Positions 48,096 to 60,386 of a DNA stretch of 64,000 bases are shown in pieces; position 1 is the stretch's first letter, and every line of letters begins with the position of its first letter. Made by a program: the position numbers and the translations under genes. The notes under the pieces are model-generated. The model saw only the letters and a list, made by a program, of their open reading frames with translations. It made no database searches and was not told the DNA's origin. The stretch covers positions 1,723,243 through 1,787,242 of the forward strand of contig NW_003314279.1 of NCBI RefSeq assembly GCF_000143415.4. The letters run 5' to 3'. The stretch comes from Selaginella moellendorffii (lineage: Eukaryota > Streptophyta > Lycopodiopsida > Selaginellales > Selaginellaceae).

Positions 48096-48939
48096 ATACA
48101 GGTCAAGGGGTGAAAGCCCAAAGCGTGCATCTCCCAAAGGGGGGGGTTGCAGGGGGCTCCAAAAGTATAGTAGGGATAGTGAGGTCCAAGAACCAATCTT
48201 CAAGGAACTCTCCAGTGGTGCTTCCAAACTAACTTGAGGTTGAGACTGGGGCTGAGGGGCCTTGGGTGGGAGTGAGCATGGACTCGGGTGGTGCCGAAGG
48301 GGCCACCCAAGGAAATGCTCAAGAGCAGTTCCCACTCCCAAAAGGGAAACCGACTGCAGTGCTCCTAGCTCATGTATAGTGGTGCCCCATTTGAGTACCT
48401 TGTGGCTCATTGGTCCTTGCCCTTTCTAGGGGCTTGGGCCTTCCCTTCGGTATAGAAGTGGGGGGGTAGAGGTACGCATACTGAGTTGTTAGGCCACAGT
48501 GTTTCGCCCCGGTGTCCCGAAGCAAGTGTTGCACCCAAGGCTTGGAATTTAGAGGATCCCATGATCAAGTCTTGTTGTACTAAAGGATGTTAGGAACTTG
48601 AAGGCTTGGTGTGCTTGGCTACTTATGCCTGCAGGGAGTGTGGCTGACCCTTAAGTCCAGTCCAACCCGGGGAGGGGGATTGGGAGAGATTTGGGAATCC
48701 GTGGGTGGATGGCTAATGCTCCGTTGCTTGTGCAGTGAGTAGCTGAAGCCAAGTAGGACCAAGTAGGAGCTGGTATAATAGGGGGGAATCTTGGCGAGGG
48801 AACTTAGCAAAATCTAAGGCAATGTGGTCAGATAGACGAGGCAAGTTGGCAAATTGGAAAGGAAAAATTTGTGACTTACAATTTAGTATCAGAGTTTTTT
48901 CCTCAATTCTAGTGAGGGATAGAAGCGGATTGCTGGGAG

Positions 48940-50230
48940 ATGGCAAAGGCAGGGCATAAACAAACCAAGGCAGAGATAGAACCTTCGCCAGAGTTGGATC
49001 CTCCAGTCAAACAAAAGGCTATGGATGAGGAATCTTTGCATGAGGAGGACTCCAGTGAAAAAACTTCCAAATAGGAGTCTGGTGGTGAGGTTTGGTTGTC
49101 CAAGGCTCGATTGGATGTCCTAGAAGGACAATTGGCATAGATCAATACCTTGTTAGAGACTCTTGTATGCAAGCTAAAGCTTGACGAGAAGTGGAAGAAA
49201 AAGCAAAAGACTGCAGATGCTGGCAGCGCAGAAGGTGTGGACCCTTCGGTAGGGACTGAGGTAGAACCAAACAAGGTTGAACAAACCAAAGTGGAATCAG
49301 TCCCTCAAGCAGTTCCCAAGTACAAACCAAAGCCCCCACCGGTCTTCAAGAGAGTAAACGACTATAAGGTGGTGGAGGATTGGTACGATATGGAGGACTA
49401 CTTCCGAGCGTTGTGGTTACCAAGCTTGTAGAAGGTTCTATATGCAAAACCATACTTGGCAGATAATACCAAATCTTGGTGGAGAATGACGGAGGCTAAC
49501 GAAGGACCGGTGGCCACTTGGGAAATGATGAAGGTGAGGATCCATGCGACATACGTTCCTCCGAATGCTACTCTACACCTAGGGATGAGCTGAGTAGGTT
49601 GAAGCAGACTGGAACCATTCAAGAGTATGTGAATGGATTTACAAATTCAAAAATACTAGTCAAATACTAGGCAAAAAGGATACTAGTCATGGATATGGGT
49701 GATATGGATGCGTTCCATGCCTTCATATCAGGCTTGCAAACCTAGGCTCGTGGCAAGGTGATGCGTTGGAACCCGACCAATTACAAAGAAGCGTTGGATG
49801 CGGCTATCAAAGTGCATTTCAACGATAACCTGCAAAAGGGGAACACGACGGGGTCGGGGTCCACGTTTAGCAAAGGGGCCAAACCAAGGGAAACATATAG
49901 CAAAGGGAAATTCAAGAAGAGTTTCTTTAAGAATGAGTCCTTGGGGTTCCGGAAAAGCAGATTCGGTGGCCAGCAAGCGAGTACGTGGGGGAGTCAAGCA
50001 AAAAAAGACAAACCCACGGATAAAAAGGGCAAGTCAATTAGCAGCGTGGGAAACAACATATGCTACAACTGCGGTGAAGTGGGACATTTCTTGAGGGAAT
50101 GTCCCTACCCAAAGAAGGCTAGAGCCAATATGGCCATTAAGTTGGGTGAAATCCAAATTGAGGTACATGATCCAGTCCCTAATTCAAAGTTATTCATTAC
50201 ACGAGCAACTTTGGTAGAGAGTCGTTCGTG
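48940..50230 (+). pseudogene. gag of A copy 2
   Basis: The frame starts MAKAGHKQTKAEIEPSPELD at 48940. In-frame stops fall near 49072 and 49138, and another ends the capsid-like frame (VNDYKVVEDWYDMEDYFRAL) at 49429-49431. Further shifts occur near 49570-49680. The nucleocapsid knuckle CYNCGEVGHFLREC is intact at 50061-50102. The product would be the capsid protein. Confidence 0.8.
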
Positions 50231-51150
50231 ACATCTACTAACCCTCCGAGGGAAGATCGGAGGTAGCTTTATTAAGATCCTTATTGACACGAGTGTTTCG
50301 GATAATTTTGTGGCTGCAGACATAATCCGGCAAGCCGGACTAATGGTGCAGCAGCTGGGTGAACCAAGGACTATAAAGTTTGTTTAAGGCAACCAAAACA
50401 CCGTTGAGGTACTTTGACAAGCGAGAGTCAAAGTAGGGACATGGAAAATAGACATAGATTTCACTGTGTTGGACATGGTGGGATTTGACGTAATCTTTGG
50501 GATGGATTGGTTCAATCGATTCATGGTAGCCCTGCATGGACAAGGTAGGAACCTTGTGGTACTAGCGAATGCACAAGGAAGAAGATCCAAAGTGTAAGCC
50601 TAGGATCTAAAGGTAGGGCAATGCAAGGCCAAAGATTCCTACCTAAACCTGGTGTCCATAAAAGAACAACTCACTAAAGGAACCAAAGTAGCATTTTTGT
50701 GCTTACTCTCGGTGAAGAGTGACAAAAAGACGGGAATGGAAGAAGTACCTTTAGTGATCCAACGGGTGTTGGACCAATTCCAAGATACCATGCCAGAGGA
50801 GCTACCGGCGGGGTTGCCCCCCACACGACCGATAGAATATAAAATTGAGCTGGTCGAGGGTGCTAAGGTGGTAGTTCATCCCCCTTATCGTTTGAATGAA
50901 AACGAACTCGAGGAGCTCAAGCACCAACTAAAGGAGTTGGTGGACAAAGGGTATGTTAGGTTGAGCAAGTCGTCATATGAGGCACTAGTGTTATTTGTGT
51001 AAAAGAAAGATGGATCTATGCACATGTGCATAAACTACCGGTTGCTCAAAGAAGAAGAAGTATTCAAAAAAGAACAAGTACCCTTTGCCAAGGATTGAGG
51101 ACCTATTCGATAGGTTGGGAAAGGCAAAATACTTCTTGAAGATTGACCTA
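50231..51150 (+). pseudogene. Protease and reverse transcriptase start of A copy 2
   Basis: A protease-like stretch near 50270-50550 has LIDTSVSDNFV where an active enzyme would have D(S/T)GAS, followed later by VIFGMDWF. The frame at 50652-51002 leads into the reverse transcriptase with PIEYKIELVEGAKVVVHPPY and ELEELKHQLKELVDKGYV. It stops at 51000-51002, a further shift follows, and the domain breaks off after KIDL at about 51150. Confidence 0.8.
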
Positions 51151-51583
51151 AAGTTTCTAGTGGTGCTTCCAAACTGACTTGAGGTTGAGACTGGGGCCGA
51201 GGGGCCTTGGGTGGGAGTGAGCATGGACTCGGGTGGTGCCGGAGGGGCCACCCAAGGAAGTGCTCAAGAGCAGCTCCCACTCCCGGAAGGGAAATCGACT
51301 GCGGTGCTCTCGGCTCATGTGGAGTGGTGCCCCACTTGAGTACCTTGTGGATCATTGGTCCTCGCCCTTCCTAGGGGCTTGGGCCTTCCCTTCGGGATAG
51401 AAGTGGGGGGGGGGGTAGAGGTACCCATACTGGGTTAGTGAGTAGCTGAAGCCAAGTAGGACCAAGTAGGAGCTGGTACAATAGGTAGGAACTTTGGCAA
51501 GGGAACTTAACAAAAGCCAAGGCAGTGTGGTCGGATAAATGAGGTAAGCTGGCAAATTGGAAAGGAAAAATTTATGGCTTACA
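51151..51583 (+). repeat. 3' LTR fragment of A copy 2
   Basis: It begins AGTGGTGCTTCCAAACTGAC at 51159, matching the A LTR after its module. It has 11 G at 51405-51415 and ends at the LTR terminus. Confidence 0.8.
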
Positions 51584-51968
51584 TTAGGCCACCGGTATGC
51601 CGAAATAGTGCTAAACTCCGTTTGGCTCCATTTTGCATGCTGGTCTTGGCATTGAGATGCTGGTTGCTCCAGGACTATTCCAAATCGCTCCGGGCTCCTA
51701 TCCCTTTGCTCCTTGGGCTGTATGCTCGAGAGTAGCTCCGTGGTCCAGTTCCGTCACTCCTTGGCTCCAAGCTTGGGAGTTTGGCACTGTTCTTTTGTTT
51801 AGTAGCTCAAGGCCCTGAACCTTGGGTTCCGCACCACTGTCCTTTGGACACGTGGCATATGACACGTGGTATGTGTCATGTGGCATAAAGAGGGTTTAGG
51901 TTCCGCTTTGTGGTGTTATCCTATGGTAAATCACCATAGGATAAAGGGTTAAAACCACGTGTGTTACA

Positions 51969-54900
51969 TTTGGTATTAGAGAAAGAGTCTCCACAAGTAA
52001 TATCCAATGAGATTGGGCAACTAGTCTCATTGCATACATAGAGATGAAAACGATGATCCGAGTGGATACACATTTGTATACGTACACGGTGTAAAGGCTT
52101 CGCATTGGTACCTTGAGTATGGATTTGGTTACCTTGTTATACCTTATGATGTGAGATTGCTCTTGGGCTCATAGGATGGATTTAAGCTGTACCATTTTTG
52201 CACGAGTTTATGCTTGGGCTCATAAGTGAGGCACATTAGCAACTCGAGGATATACTTTGAGTTGGCAAGATTAATGTTAGCCTATCGGTGGTTCCATAAG
52301 TTGTTCTATGTACCGTGGGTGAAAATAAACTTTCCCTGAGTTTGCTATGAGTGGCAAAGAGGCTGGTCTGTAGCTGTTTAGCACAACACTAGTGGAACCT
52401 TCCTCATGATTATAATGATCAATCAAGATTGTAGGGATTAGTATATTGGTTCAAGTAGTCATTGTCGTGCTCTCTCATAAACGTTTCTTGGATTGAACTA
52501 AAGGCAGTGTGAATGCAAGCCTGAGGTTTGGTCAAAGATGAGACCGAAAAGAGAGTCGTCAGGGGCGAAGGATCAAATACATAAATATTTTCTCTTCTTG
52601 GAAAGATGATTTGCAACGAGGTGTGACTCATTACTCATATTCATATTATGCAATCAAGAGTCCCTACCTTGATGCATTGATGCATGTTGGAAATGATGGT
52701 CTTGTAAATGATGAGTCATAGGATGGATAGCGGTGAAGCGCTAAACCATTTTATCTAGGCTTGCTATTAAAGACTTGGGTTAAAATACTCAATTCTTTTC
52801 TAGAAACCTTGCTAATTCTCCTTGAGTAGCTTGGTGTTGGATTAGTGTTGAGTTTAGTTAGATAAAGAGTGGCATGAACTTGTCCATGTTGTGAACAAAA
52901 GTTAGTGATGTTCAGTGTTGTAAATCTCTATCGGTGGAGTGTGGTGTTTATGTTGCTTTTTGTCAAATTGAGTTGGCACTTGATGCTCACATAAACCTTT
53001 GAAGTAATGACATTGGCATTGCTCATGGTGTTGCTCAATTGATGATCAAGCCATTGTGATTTTATATCATATCCATGTGATAATGAGTAATGTGTTTACG
53101 AAGTTGTTTGGTTAGACGATGATTAACCCCAAAGTGGTTGATGGTGAAGTTAGTCTACTTGCATGAAGTATCATTGTAGTATCTTTGACTGGATTCTCAA
53201 TGGTGGTCCATTATCTAAGCTTAAGTTGATTCTTTGTTTTCTTGAGGGTTTGCCCATAAGGTGTTGAAAAGGGTTATAGCATTCAGTTGCTATAACTTGT
53301 TGATTTGTTCATTAACACTTAGAGTAGATTATTGGATGGAGAAGGTGTATAATTGAGGCATTAACATCGCTAGCACTTGTGTTAGTGGAAGTGGCATTGT
53401 TATTCGAGTGATGAGGAATTTTCCTTAAAATTTGATTTTCCATGTCATTTTTCTTGTTAGTGTTTTGACCTCACATTGGATCTTGAAAGTGATTGAAGAA
53501 GAGTGTCAGTGCAATATGGATATCTGAAGGTATGGTATTCGTGATCAAGCCTCGGATGTTCATTTTACATTTTGTGGATATCAATGTTGGATGTTGGAAA
53601 AATGGGCATGATATTCAATGCTTAAGCATACTATGGGGCTTGAGAATTTGTGTTGAGGTGAATTTATGTGAAGTAGTAGATAGGAGGAAGTTGGTTGAGT
53701 CTTGAAAGTTTGTATTCCTGGACTGAGAGTCATTCTTTATCTAGGATGGAAATTTTCCATAAATTTTCTACAAATTTTTTTAGGCTTTTCCAATGGCTGA
53801 TTTATTGATCACTTTGCTCAAAAACCATTCCATTTTGTAAGCCAATACAAACTAGTGAAAGGGTTAAAGTTGACTTCGGTTGGCTTAAACCTTAGTAGGT
53901 AGTTTGTGTAATGCAACCCGAAAGCGATGCTAACTTTTGGGGCTAAGGCAATTAAGTTGGATAGAGTCTGGAGTTGGTGTAAAAAAGTGGCCGTTGCATT
54001 TTTCTAGAAAGGTGACCTTTGTGCCTTTCTTCTATAGCATTGTGCTTGGTGGCAGGTTGCACCTTGCATTTCGTTAAGACTCTATGAAAGTAATGAGCTC
54101 TCAGTGATTTTGACTTGGTCTTGGTGGTCTTGCACCTTGGCTAAAGATAGTGATATCCAACTTAGTTGTTTGAGTTTGAAATGTTAGTACCCGTATTATA
54201 ACTTTGTCTATAAGGAGTTGTGTACTGATATGAGTCCATCTCATAGTCTTCACTTTGGTTTTAGCTGATGTTGATCATGCATAGTTAGCCTCTTCAAAGC
54301 ATGCTCAGAGTTAGTGGCTAAATGCATTGGTGAGCTTGTTGCGGTTGAGTTGGATTTGAGTGGTCATTTGGTTTGTGCTTGTCCATGAATCTTTACTCTA
54401 TGCCTAAGGTATTATGTTCATATTGGACAAGTATATGACTCAATGGTATGAGTTTAGTGTTTGAGTCTCGTGAAAGCAAGTTGAAGAGTGATTGTTAGTT
54501 GCTTGCAACGAGTGATTACTTGTAGACTTGTCAAAGGCTTTTGACACTTGCTTCACTTGATGATGATTTAGTAGTGATAGGCTTGCTTTACCAGATAGTG
54601 TTGTAGAGGATCATGTTGTTAGACTTACATGGGTTTTCCATGTTGGCATGTCGACTCTACCTTTGTAAATATCGTTTGGTTGCATTTAGTTTGTAGTGTT
54701 GGATTTCATTGAGTCTTGGATGTGGTCATTCACTCCTTGAAGAAGTGTTATCTGTAACTGAGTATTGTTAGAGGATTAGTCTCGGATACTGACAAAAGTA
54801 TTTTCAACTTTGATTAGCTTGGTTGCTGGAGAGATTTGAGTGGTGATTCACTCTTGCTTTCTTCTAGCTTTGTTATGGTGTTAATGGCATTGAAGTGATG

Positions 54901-56965
54901 CTTTGTCAGTGACATTATTGATGTTGAGACTCGAGTAAAATGAGATGTCTTTCCATAAGATTGATGTCGAGTTTCATTAGTCTTGATGAAGATAGTGTTG
55001 ATGATTTGGCTGTAGCTTTGTGTTATTGGCATTCATGCATTTGCTAGTTAGCAACTATGTTGACATTCAAACGAACTAAGTGGCAAGTTGAGTTAGTTGC
55101 GTTCTAGACGAGATTATTTAGTAGGGGTGGAACTTTAGCTTTTCCTTGAAAAGTGGTTTAATCATGGACTATGCTAGCTTTACGAGAGAAAAGTTAGTGA
55201 TTGATATTAGAATGTTTGAATCCTTATTGGATTTAAGTTGGAATATATTAATCATTAATGATTTCTCTTGTGCTTGTTATGAAGTGAGTTACGTCTCACT
55301 AAAGATGGATTCATGAAGGATCATTTAGTGATCACTTGTCGAGCATAACTTCGTTATGTTTAGCTTTTGGATTAATGCAAACATGCTCTTCATTAGCTTT
55401 GCATTATAGAGTTTAACTTATAGATGTGTTAGGGAGGATATTGTGGGTGGTGCCATGATTTCTTCCTTGGTATTGAAGTTGGTTCATAAAAGACTCGTGA
55501 TCATTATAATGCAAGACTTGGCTATAGACCTCTTTGAGCTTTTGGTTCTTTGAGTTTTGTGCTCATTGTTCCATTTGCTAGAAGTTATTAGGGAAAGCAT
55601 TTTGGCTCCTAGCTTCGATGTTGAAGTTAGTATTTGCATCTAACAATCATTGGTGATGATTGACTATCATCTTGGATACTTGATTATCCTTGTCAAGAGG
55701 GTTTGTTTGATTATTGTTGATATAAAATGATTCACTATTCTTCGAGATGGTGGGTTACTCCTTTGATGATGATTCTGCATATCTCTTTTTGATGGGATAA
55801 TTGATAATCTTTCATGATGGTTAGTTGTTCTCTTTGATAGCTTATGGCTTTTCGTAATACCACATGTTTTTTGTGGGTTGCTCTAGATTTGTCTCTTGGG
55901 TTTGAGACATCAGTAGAATGTTGCTAATGTTTGCTTGAGCAACTTTGGTTCCTTGGTATTATCAACCGAAATCTATTTAGATTGGCTAGTGCGATAGTTG
56001 GCATGAATGAATGTTTGTTAGTTTTACCACATTCAATCTATTTTTTTGATTATTGCTTGCATTAGTTTTGATAAATTTGGATGTTATTTCTTTTGGGTAA
56101 TACATTCACGAGTATTGTGCTTGCCAGTCAATAATACTTTGTGTTCTTTGAGTTATCTTTCGTAAGTTGTTTGGCTTTTTATTTATAATCTTTGATAGTT
56201 AAGCTTTATCATTAAGTTTACTTGATGATACACTTACTATTGAATTTTGCTAGATAGTGACTCCTATGTGTTCCACTGCTAGTGTTCTTGGTGGTTCTTA
56301 TACTGTCATACTGGTTTATTGGATGATAACTTACTTGGAATATTTTTGTGTTCTAATCTAAGATTTAATCATTGATAATTAAGTCTCTAAGATATCATTG
56401 TCTATGAGTTTGATATTGTCCATCTATTAATCTTTGAGTTTGGGCCAGTAATGGGCAAACTGGTTTCAGCACTTCGTGTGCATGGTGAAATTTCTAGTCA
56501 TGGGTAGCTACTATCGACTGGTCACATAACCTACCTCTCTGTTGATGTTCTTTATTCTGTTTAAAGGAATATGACCATGTAAACAACTTTAACTGTTTGT
56601 TTACAGTAGTCTATCTAAACCTTACCGACGGGTTTGGTTTCTTTCTCATGAGGGTTGAGGCCTCTGGCTTCTCTCTCTATGCCACCTATGGGCAGGGGTG
56701 TATCACACTTTTTAAGTTGGGTGACACCCAGAGCAGCAAGGTTGGCTAACTCCGTTGGTCATTTCCTTGTCGGTGATGGCCAGAAGGTGTCTAAGGTAGT
56801 AGCGCATCTGCGTTAGACAAAAAGGTTGCCTCCTAACTCATTTAAGTTGGTGCATTTCTCACATAGTGTGAGTACCGTGAACTTTTTCTAGAGTTGTTTC
56901 CTTGGCGGTATTCTAAACTAGAGTATGCATCGACAAGGACATCGATCTTCCCTAGGGGGGGAGAG
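51969..56965 (+). other. Non-coding interior of B copy 2
   Basis: This is 5 kb without an open frame longer than about 75 codons and without retrotransposon motifs on either strand. The first roughly 1.7 kb is shared with B copy 1. The last roughly 520 bp (from about 56440) matches the 3' noncoding region of chromovirus F (29590-30139). The middle matches nothing else in the window that I could see. Confidence 0.65.
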
Positions 56966-58023
56966 TGTTGCAAATGTGACTTCGGGTATCAAAAGTTACC
57001 TCTTGGCTAGTCCTTACGAACACTCTTTCCTTACTGCCATGATGGCAGGAGGTCAGTATTGCTAGTTTCCTTTATCAATCCCTCTTGTTCAAGTGTTAGT
57101 TTACTAGGCTTCGCATCTGTACTTAGCAAAATGGATATAAGGTAGGAACTCCTATGTGTTTTTAGCTGAGCATACTCGGCCTGACTCTTAGTTCTCTTTT
57201 GCTCTGTCTTGCACTAGCTTGACAAAAACCCTTGCGTATTGAGATTGGTCCCTCAATATCACTAGATGATAGCTTATTGTGTCTGCCAAACACCCTCGCT
57301 ATCATGCCTTTTGTGTTAGTCTCATTTCAGTCCCAAATGCTATTTATGGAAAGTGTCTAGATTTCGCAATCTAGTGCCATTCCATATTTAATAAGTTTCG
57401 AGCTTGTCCCAGAGACTAACTCTTAATACTAAGGGAGGAGTGTGTGTTCCTCGGGGGGGGGGGGGGCACTATGGGGGGTTCCAAATATATAGTAGGGATA
57501 GTGGGTAGGTTGGGCATGGTCGACCAACTTGAGGCATAGACTAGCTCCCGCTTCGTGCCTGTCCTTGTTCTACATCTGGCTTGGGTCTAAGCCCAAGTTC
57601 CACACCATGTTAGTTGGTGGAGTACCCATATCCTTGCGTTGGGCCACCGGTATGCTGAAATAGTGCCAAGCTCTGTTTGGCTCTGTTTTGCGTGCTAGTC
57701 TTGGCATTGGGATGCTTGTTGCTCCAGGACTGTTCCAAGTTGCTCCGGGCTCCTGTCCCTTCGCTCCTTGGGCTGTATGTTTGGGAGTAACTCTATGGTC
57801 CGGTTCTGTCACTCCTTGGCTCCAAGCTTGGGAGTTTGGCACCGTTCCTTTGTTCAATGACTCAAGGCCCTGAACCTCGGGTTCCACACCACTGTCCTTT
57901 GGACATGTGGCATATGACATGTGGCATGTGTCATATGCCATAAAGAGGGTTTAGGTTCCACTTCATGGTGTTATCTTATGGTAAATCACCATAAGATAAA
58001 GGGTTAAAACCACGTACGCTATA
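56966..58023 (+). repeat. 3' LTR of B copy 2
   Basis: It starts TGTTGCAAATGTGAC after the polypurine tract CTAGGGGGGGAGAG and carries 14 G at 57453-57466 within the shared module. Confidence 0.82.
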
Positions 58024-58028
58024 ATAAA

Positions 58029-58610
58029 GTTCTACCTTGCAAAAATTCCTCCACTAGGTCTCTCTAGAGTCTAATAATGTTAATATAGGAATCTTCCTCA
58101 ACTTCCCTTTGAGGTGGACAAATGCTACCTTGCATTCCATTGTCCATACCATCTTCCTTTTTCCTTTTTAGTTTGTTAAGGGCAAGGCTACACTTGAATA
58201 GTGTTTGATAAACTTTCGATAGTAGTTGCATAGCCCCAAGAATGCCCTCAACTCATGTATATTCAATGGTCACTCTCATTCTTAGATCGCTTGGACTTTC
58301 TCAGGGTCCACCTTGAGCCCATCTTTGCCCACCACATGCCCGAGAATCTTTACCTCTTGTCAAGCAAAGTCACATTTGCTCTCTTTAGCATACAACTTGT
58401 GTTCTTTTAGTTTCTCAAACACCTTTATCCGTGATCCAGATACGATACAAAAATATGGTTCATTAGTGCTGAAAACATTGCTTACTTATTGCACAACAAA
58501 GGGCATCACTAGAAACTCAAAGCTCCTATATCTTATTTGACAGGTTGTCTTCTAGACATCTTCCTCTGCTACCCTAATCTGGTAATATCTTGACCTTAGG
58601 TCAATCTTCG
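58029..58610 (-). pseudogene. Reverse transcriptase remnant of A copy 3
   Basis: The minus strand reads SKIDLRSRYYQIRVAEEDV at the right edge, a stop, then FEFLVMPF. Later it reads VFEKLKEHKLYAKESKCDF and LRAFLGLCNYYRKFIKHYSS, the Ty3/Gypsy palm, thumb and connection. Several stops interrupt it. It begins at the same KIDL codons where A copy 2 breaks off. The left end (58029-58060) matches the DNA just after the chromodomain (about 40225), so integrase is deleted. Confidence 0.8.
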
Positions 58611-58744
58611 AGCCCCCCCTGGGAGACACAGACACACGCGCTTTGGGCTTTCACCCCACAACCTGTATTAGTATTCGAACTCAATTTCAAACTTGATCTC
58701 AGACCCAATCTCGGACTCGGTCTCAGATTTGAGCTCGAACTCTG
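58611..58744 (-). repeat. 5' LTR fragment of A copy 3 (module and minisatellite)
   Basis: A C run, then GCGCTTTGGGCTTTCACCCC and ATTAGTATTCGAACTC, followed by short minisatellite remains to 58744. It joins the reverse transcriptase remnant directly, so LTR end, gag and protease are deleted. Confidence 0.75.
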
Positions 58745-58907
58745 TATAAGCAACCAAAAAGAATGACTCGAGAAACGATCCATAAGGGTTCAAATATAGA
58801 GGGAAAGGGCCCATGAACAAGAGTGCACCCCCATTTTCCAATCAGTTAAGGGTCATGGGATATTTGGTGTTAAGCGTCTTTGGGTTTGAATAGTACTAGG
58901 CTGGGTG
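58745..58907 (+). repeat. Family-C LTR, interrupted by element D
   Basis: It starts TATAAGCAACC (TG lost) and runs to CTGGGTG, where element D begins. An unbroken family-C LTR continues ACCTCCCGAG at this point (63906). Confidence 0.8.
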
Positions 58908-58970
58908 TCAGGAATCCCCCAATTCTTGCCACATTCCTAACTTTTGCCAGATTCCTGACCTGCAGACCAC

Positions 58971-59100
58971 ATTCCTGACTCTCGAGACACTTCTCTATTC
59001 CTGATTCTCGAGACACTTCCCTATTCCTGACTCTCGAGACACTTCCCTATTCCTGACTCTTGAGACACTTCCTTATTCCTGACTCTTGAGCCACATTTCT
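58971..59100 (+). repeat. 26-bp tandem repeats in the 5' LTR of D
   Basis: About five copies of a unit close to CTGACTCTCGAGACACTTCC plus CTATTC. They lie 80-200 bp upstream of the TATA box, where enhancer repeats sit in LTR promoters. Confidence 0.8.
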
Positions 59101-59179
59101 GATGATGATGTGGCACCTCCTCAACCTCAACTATATTTGGGCCGTCCTCGATCCAAGAGTGGAGCTTCATCAACCTATA

Positions 59180-59187
59180 GTATATAT
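59180..59187 (+). promoter_or_regulatory. TATA box of element D
   Basis: TATATATA in the context CTATAGTATATATAGG, about 235 bp before the gag start. Transcription would begin near 59210. Confidence 0.6.
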
Positions 59188-59414
59188 AGGTTAGCCTTGT
59201 TCCATTTCTTCACAATCTGAATCAACACCAGTCTAAGGCCTTTCCTTCATTATTCACTAGCTTTTCTTTTTGTCTTTTGCATTTTCCAGTCTTGATCTTG
59301 TTGGGGGTCTTGACAGTTTGATTCAGATTGTGTTTTTTCGTTTTTCTCTTTAGCTCGTTTTGATTGTTTGACTGCTTTTGCCTTTTTTCCCCCTTTTTTC
59401 TTTCTTCTTTTATA

Positions 59415-60386
59415 ATGGAGTCTCCAAGCCATCTTGATTTCTTTGCTGAAGTCCTTGCAAAAATCCAGTCTAAGAATATCAAGCTAAAGGCAACCCTTCT
59501 TTGCATGCAACAGGAGCTTGCTTCACTTTCGGCTCAAGGATCCAGCAAAGTTTCTGAACTGAAGGTGAGTTTCCCGGCAAAATTTTCAAGGAAGCGTTTG
59601 GAGCTTCACGGATTCCTGAACCAGATGGAGCTGATCTTCGCACTTCAACATCGGCAGAACCCCTCTCTTGAGTCTCAAATCGGTGCAATTGGGACGTTGC
59701 TCGAAGGTGCAGCTTTGTTATGGTTTTCTCCTCTCCTGGAGAAGAGCATGAAAGGGGTCATAGTTCCAGAGCTGATGGATCTTCAATTGTTCAAAGAGAA
59801 GCTCGAAGCATGTTTTGGCGAGACGGATCAGGTTCGGGCTGCCACCACAAAGATGAGACATCTCTCCCAAGGGTCTCATCCTGCCTCGATCTATGCTGCA
59901 GAGTTCCAATTCCTTGCCTTGGACACTCAGTGGGATGAGCGGGCCCTGATTGATCAATTTCGTTTCGGCCTCAACAACGGTGTCAAGGATTTGTTACTCA
60001 CCATGGAGGATCCCACAGACTTGTCAGACGCCATCAACAAAGCTGTTCGATGCGACAATTGTCTCTTTGAACGTCGTCAGGAAAGTCACCGCGCCGCCGT
60101 TTTCCCGTCCCAGACTTAGGAATCCCAGCTTGAGTCTTCAAGGCATACTCCTGAACCTACTGCTTTGGTCCCGATGGATATTTTTGGTACTCCTCGTCTC
60201 ATCAGAGGGAAGTTGAGTCCTGCTAAGAAGCAACATCGCATATCTCATAATCTTTGCCTCTACTGTGCTGACCCTAATCACAAAGCAGTTGTGTGTCCCA
60301 AGAAGCCTCCCCGATTGCTCGAGTTCACTCTGCCGCAAAGTCCACCTCTGTTGCAATCGGGAAACGACCCTGTCCAAACAGAGTAG
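59415..60386 (+). pseudogene. gag of element D, one internal stop
   Basis: The start MESPSHLDFFAEVLA opens a capsid frame with FLNQMELIFALQHRQNPSLE and ALIDQFRFGLNN. TAG at 60117-60119 interrupts it. The same frame then carries the nucleocapsid knuckle CLYCADPNHKAVVC (60255-60296) and ends with TAG at 60384-60386. The second stop may be the natural gag end, because protease lies in a different frame. An upstream in-frame ATG at 59364 gives a hydrophobic extension that is probably leader sequence. Confidence 0.82.

Larger units (their letters stand above)
47772..51583 (+). mobile_element. Element A copy 2, nested in the B copy 2 LTR
   Basis: The 5' LTR is 47772-48880 (TGTAAGGAACC ... GTGACTTACA), with primer site TTAGTATCAGAG just after. 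gag, protease and the start of reverse transcriptase run to 51150, then the sequence jumps into the 3' third of an A LTR ending GGCTTACA at 51583. About two thirds of pol and most of the 3' LTR are deleted. I see no clean target duplication (AAAGT left, TTAGG right). Confidence 0.82.
46977..58023 (+). mobile_element. Non-autonomous LTR element B copy 2 (LARD-like), complete ends
   Basis: It starts TGTCACGAATATGAC and ends ACGTACGCTATA (CA mutated to TA). Perfect target duplications ATAAA lie at 46972-46976 and 58024-58028. The 5' LTR is 46977-47771 plus 51584-51968, split by A copy 2. The interior is 51969-56965 (5.0 kb) and the 3' LTR is 56966-58023. The interior shows a tRNA-Met-type primer site (TTGGTATTAGAG) and a polypurine tract but no gag or pol motifs, as in large retrotransposon derivatives. 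Without A copy 2 the element is about 7.2 kb. Confidence 0.85.

Noticed and set aside
58971-59100. Regular repeats suggesting a CRISPR array
   Set aside because: The units are head-to-tail with no unique spacers, lie in an LTR promoter and are in a eukaryotic genome.
59222-59506. Lys-rich minus-strand frame near the D gag start
   Set aside because: Antisense of the pyrimidine-rich D leader. Low complexity.
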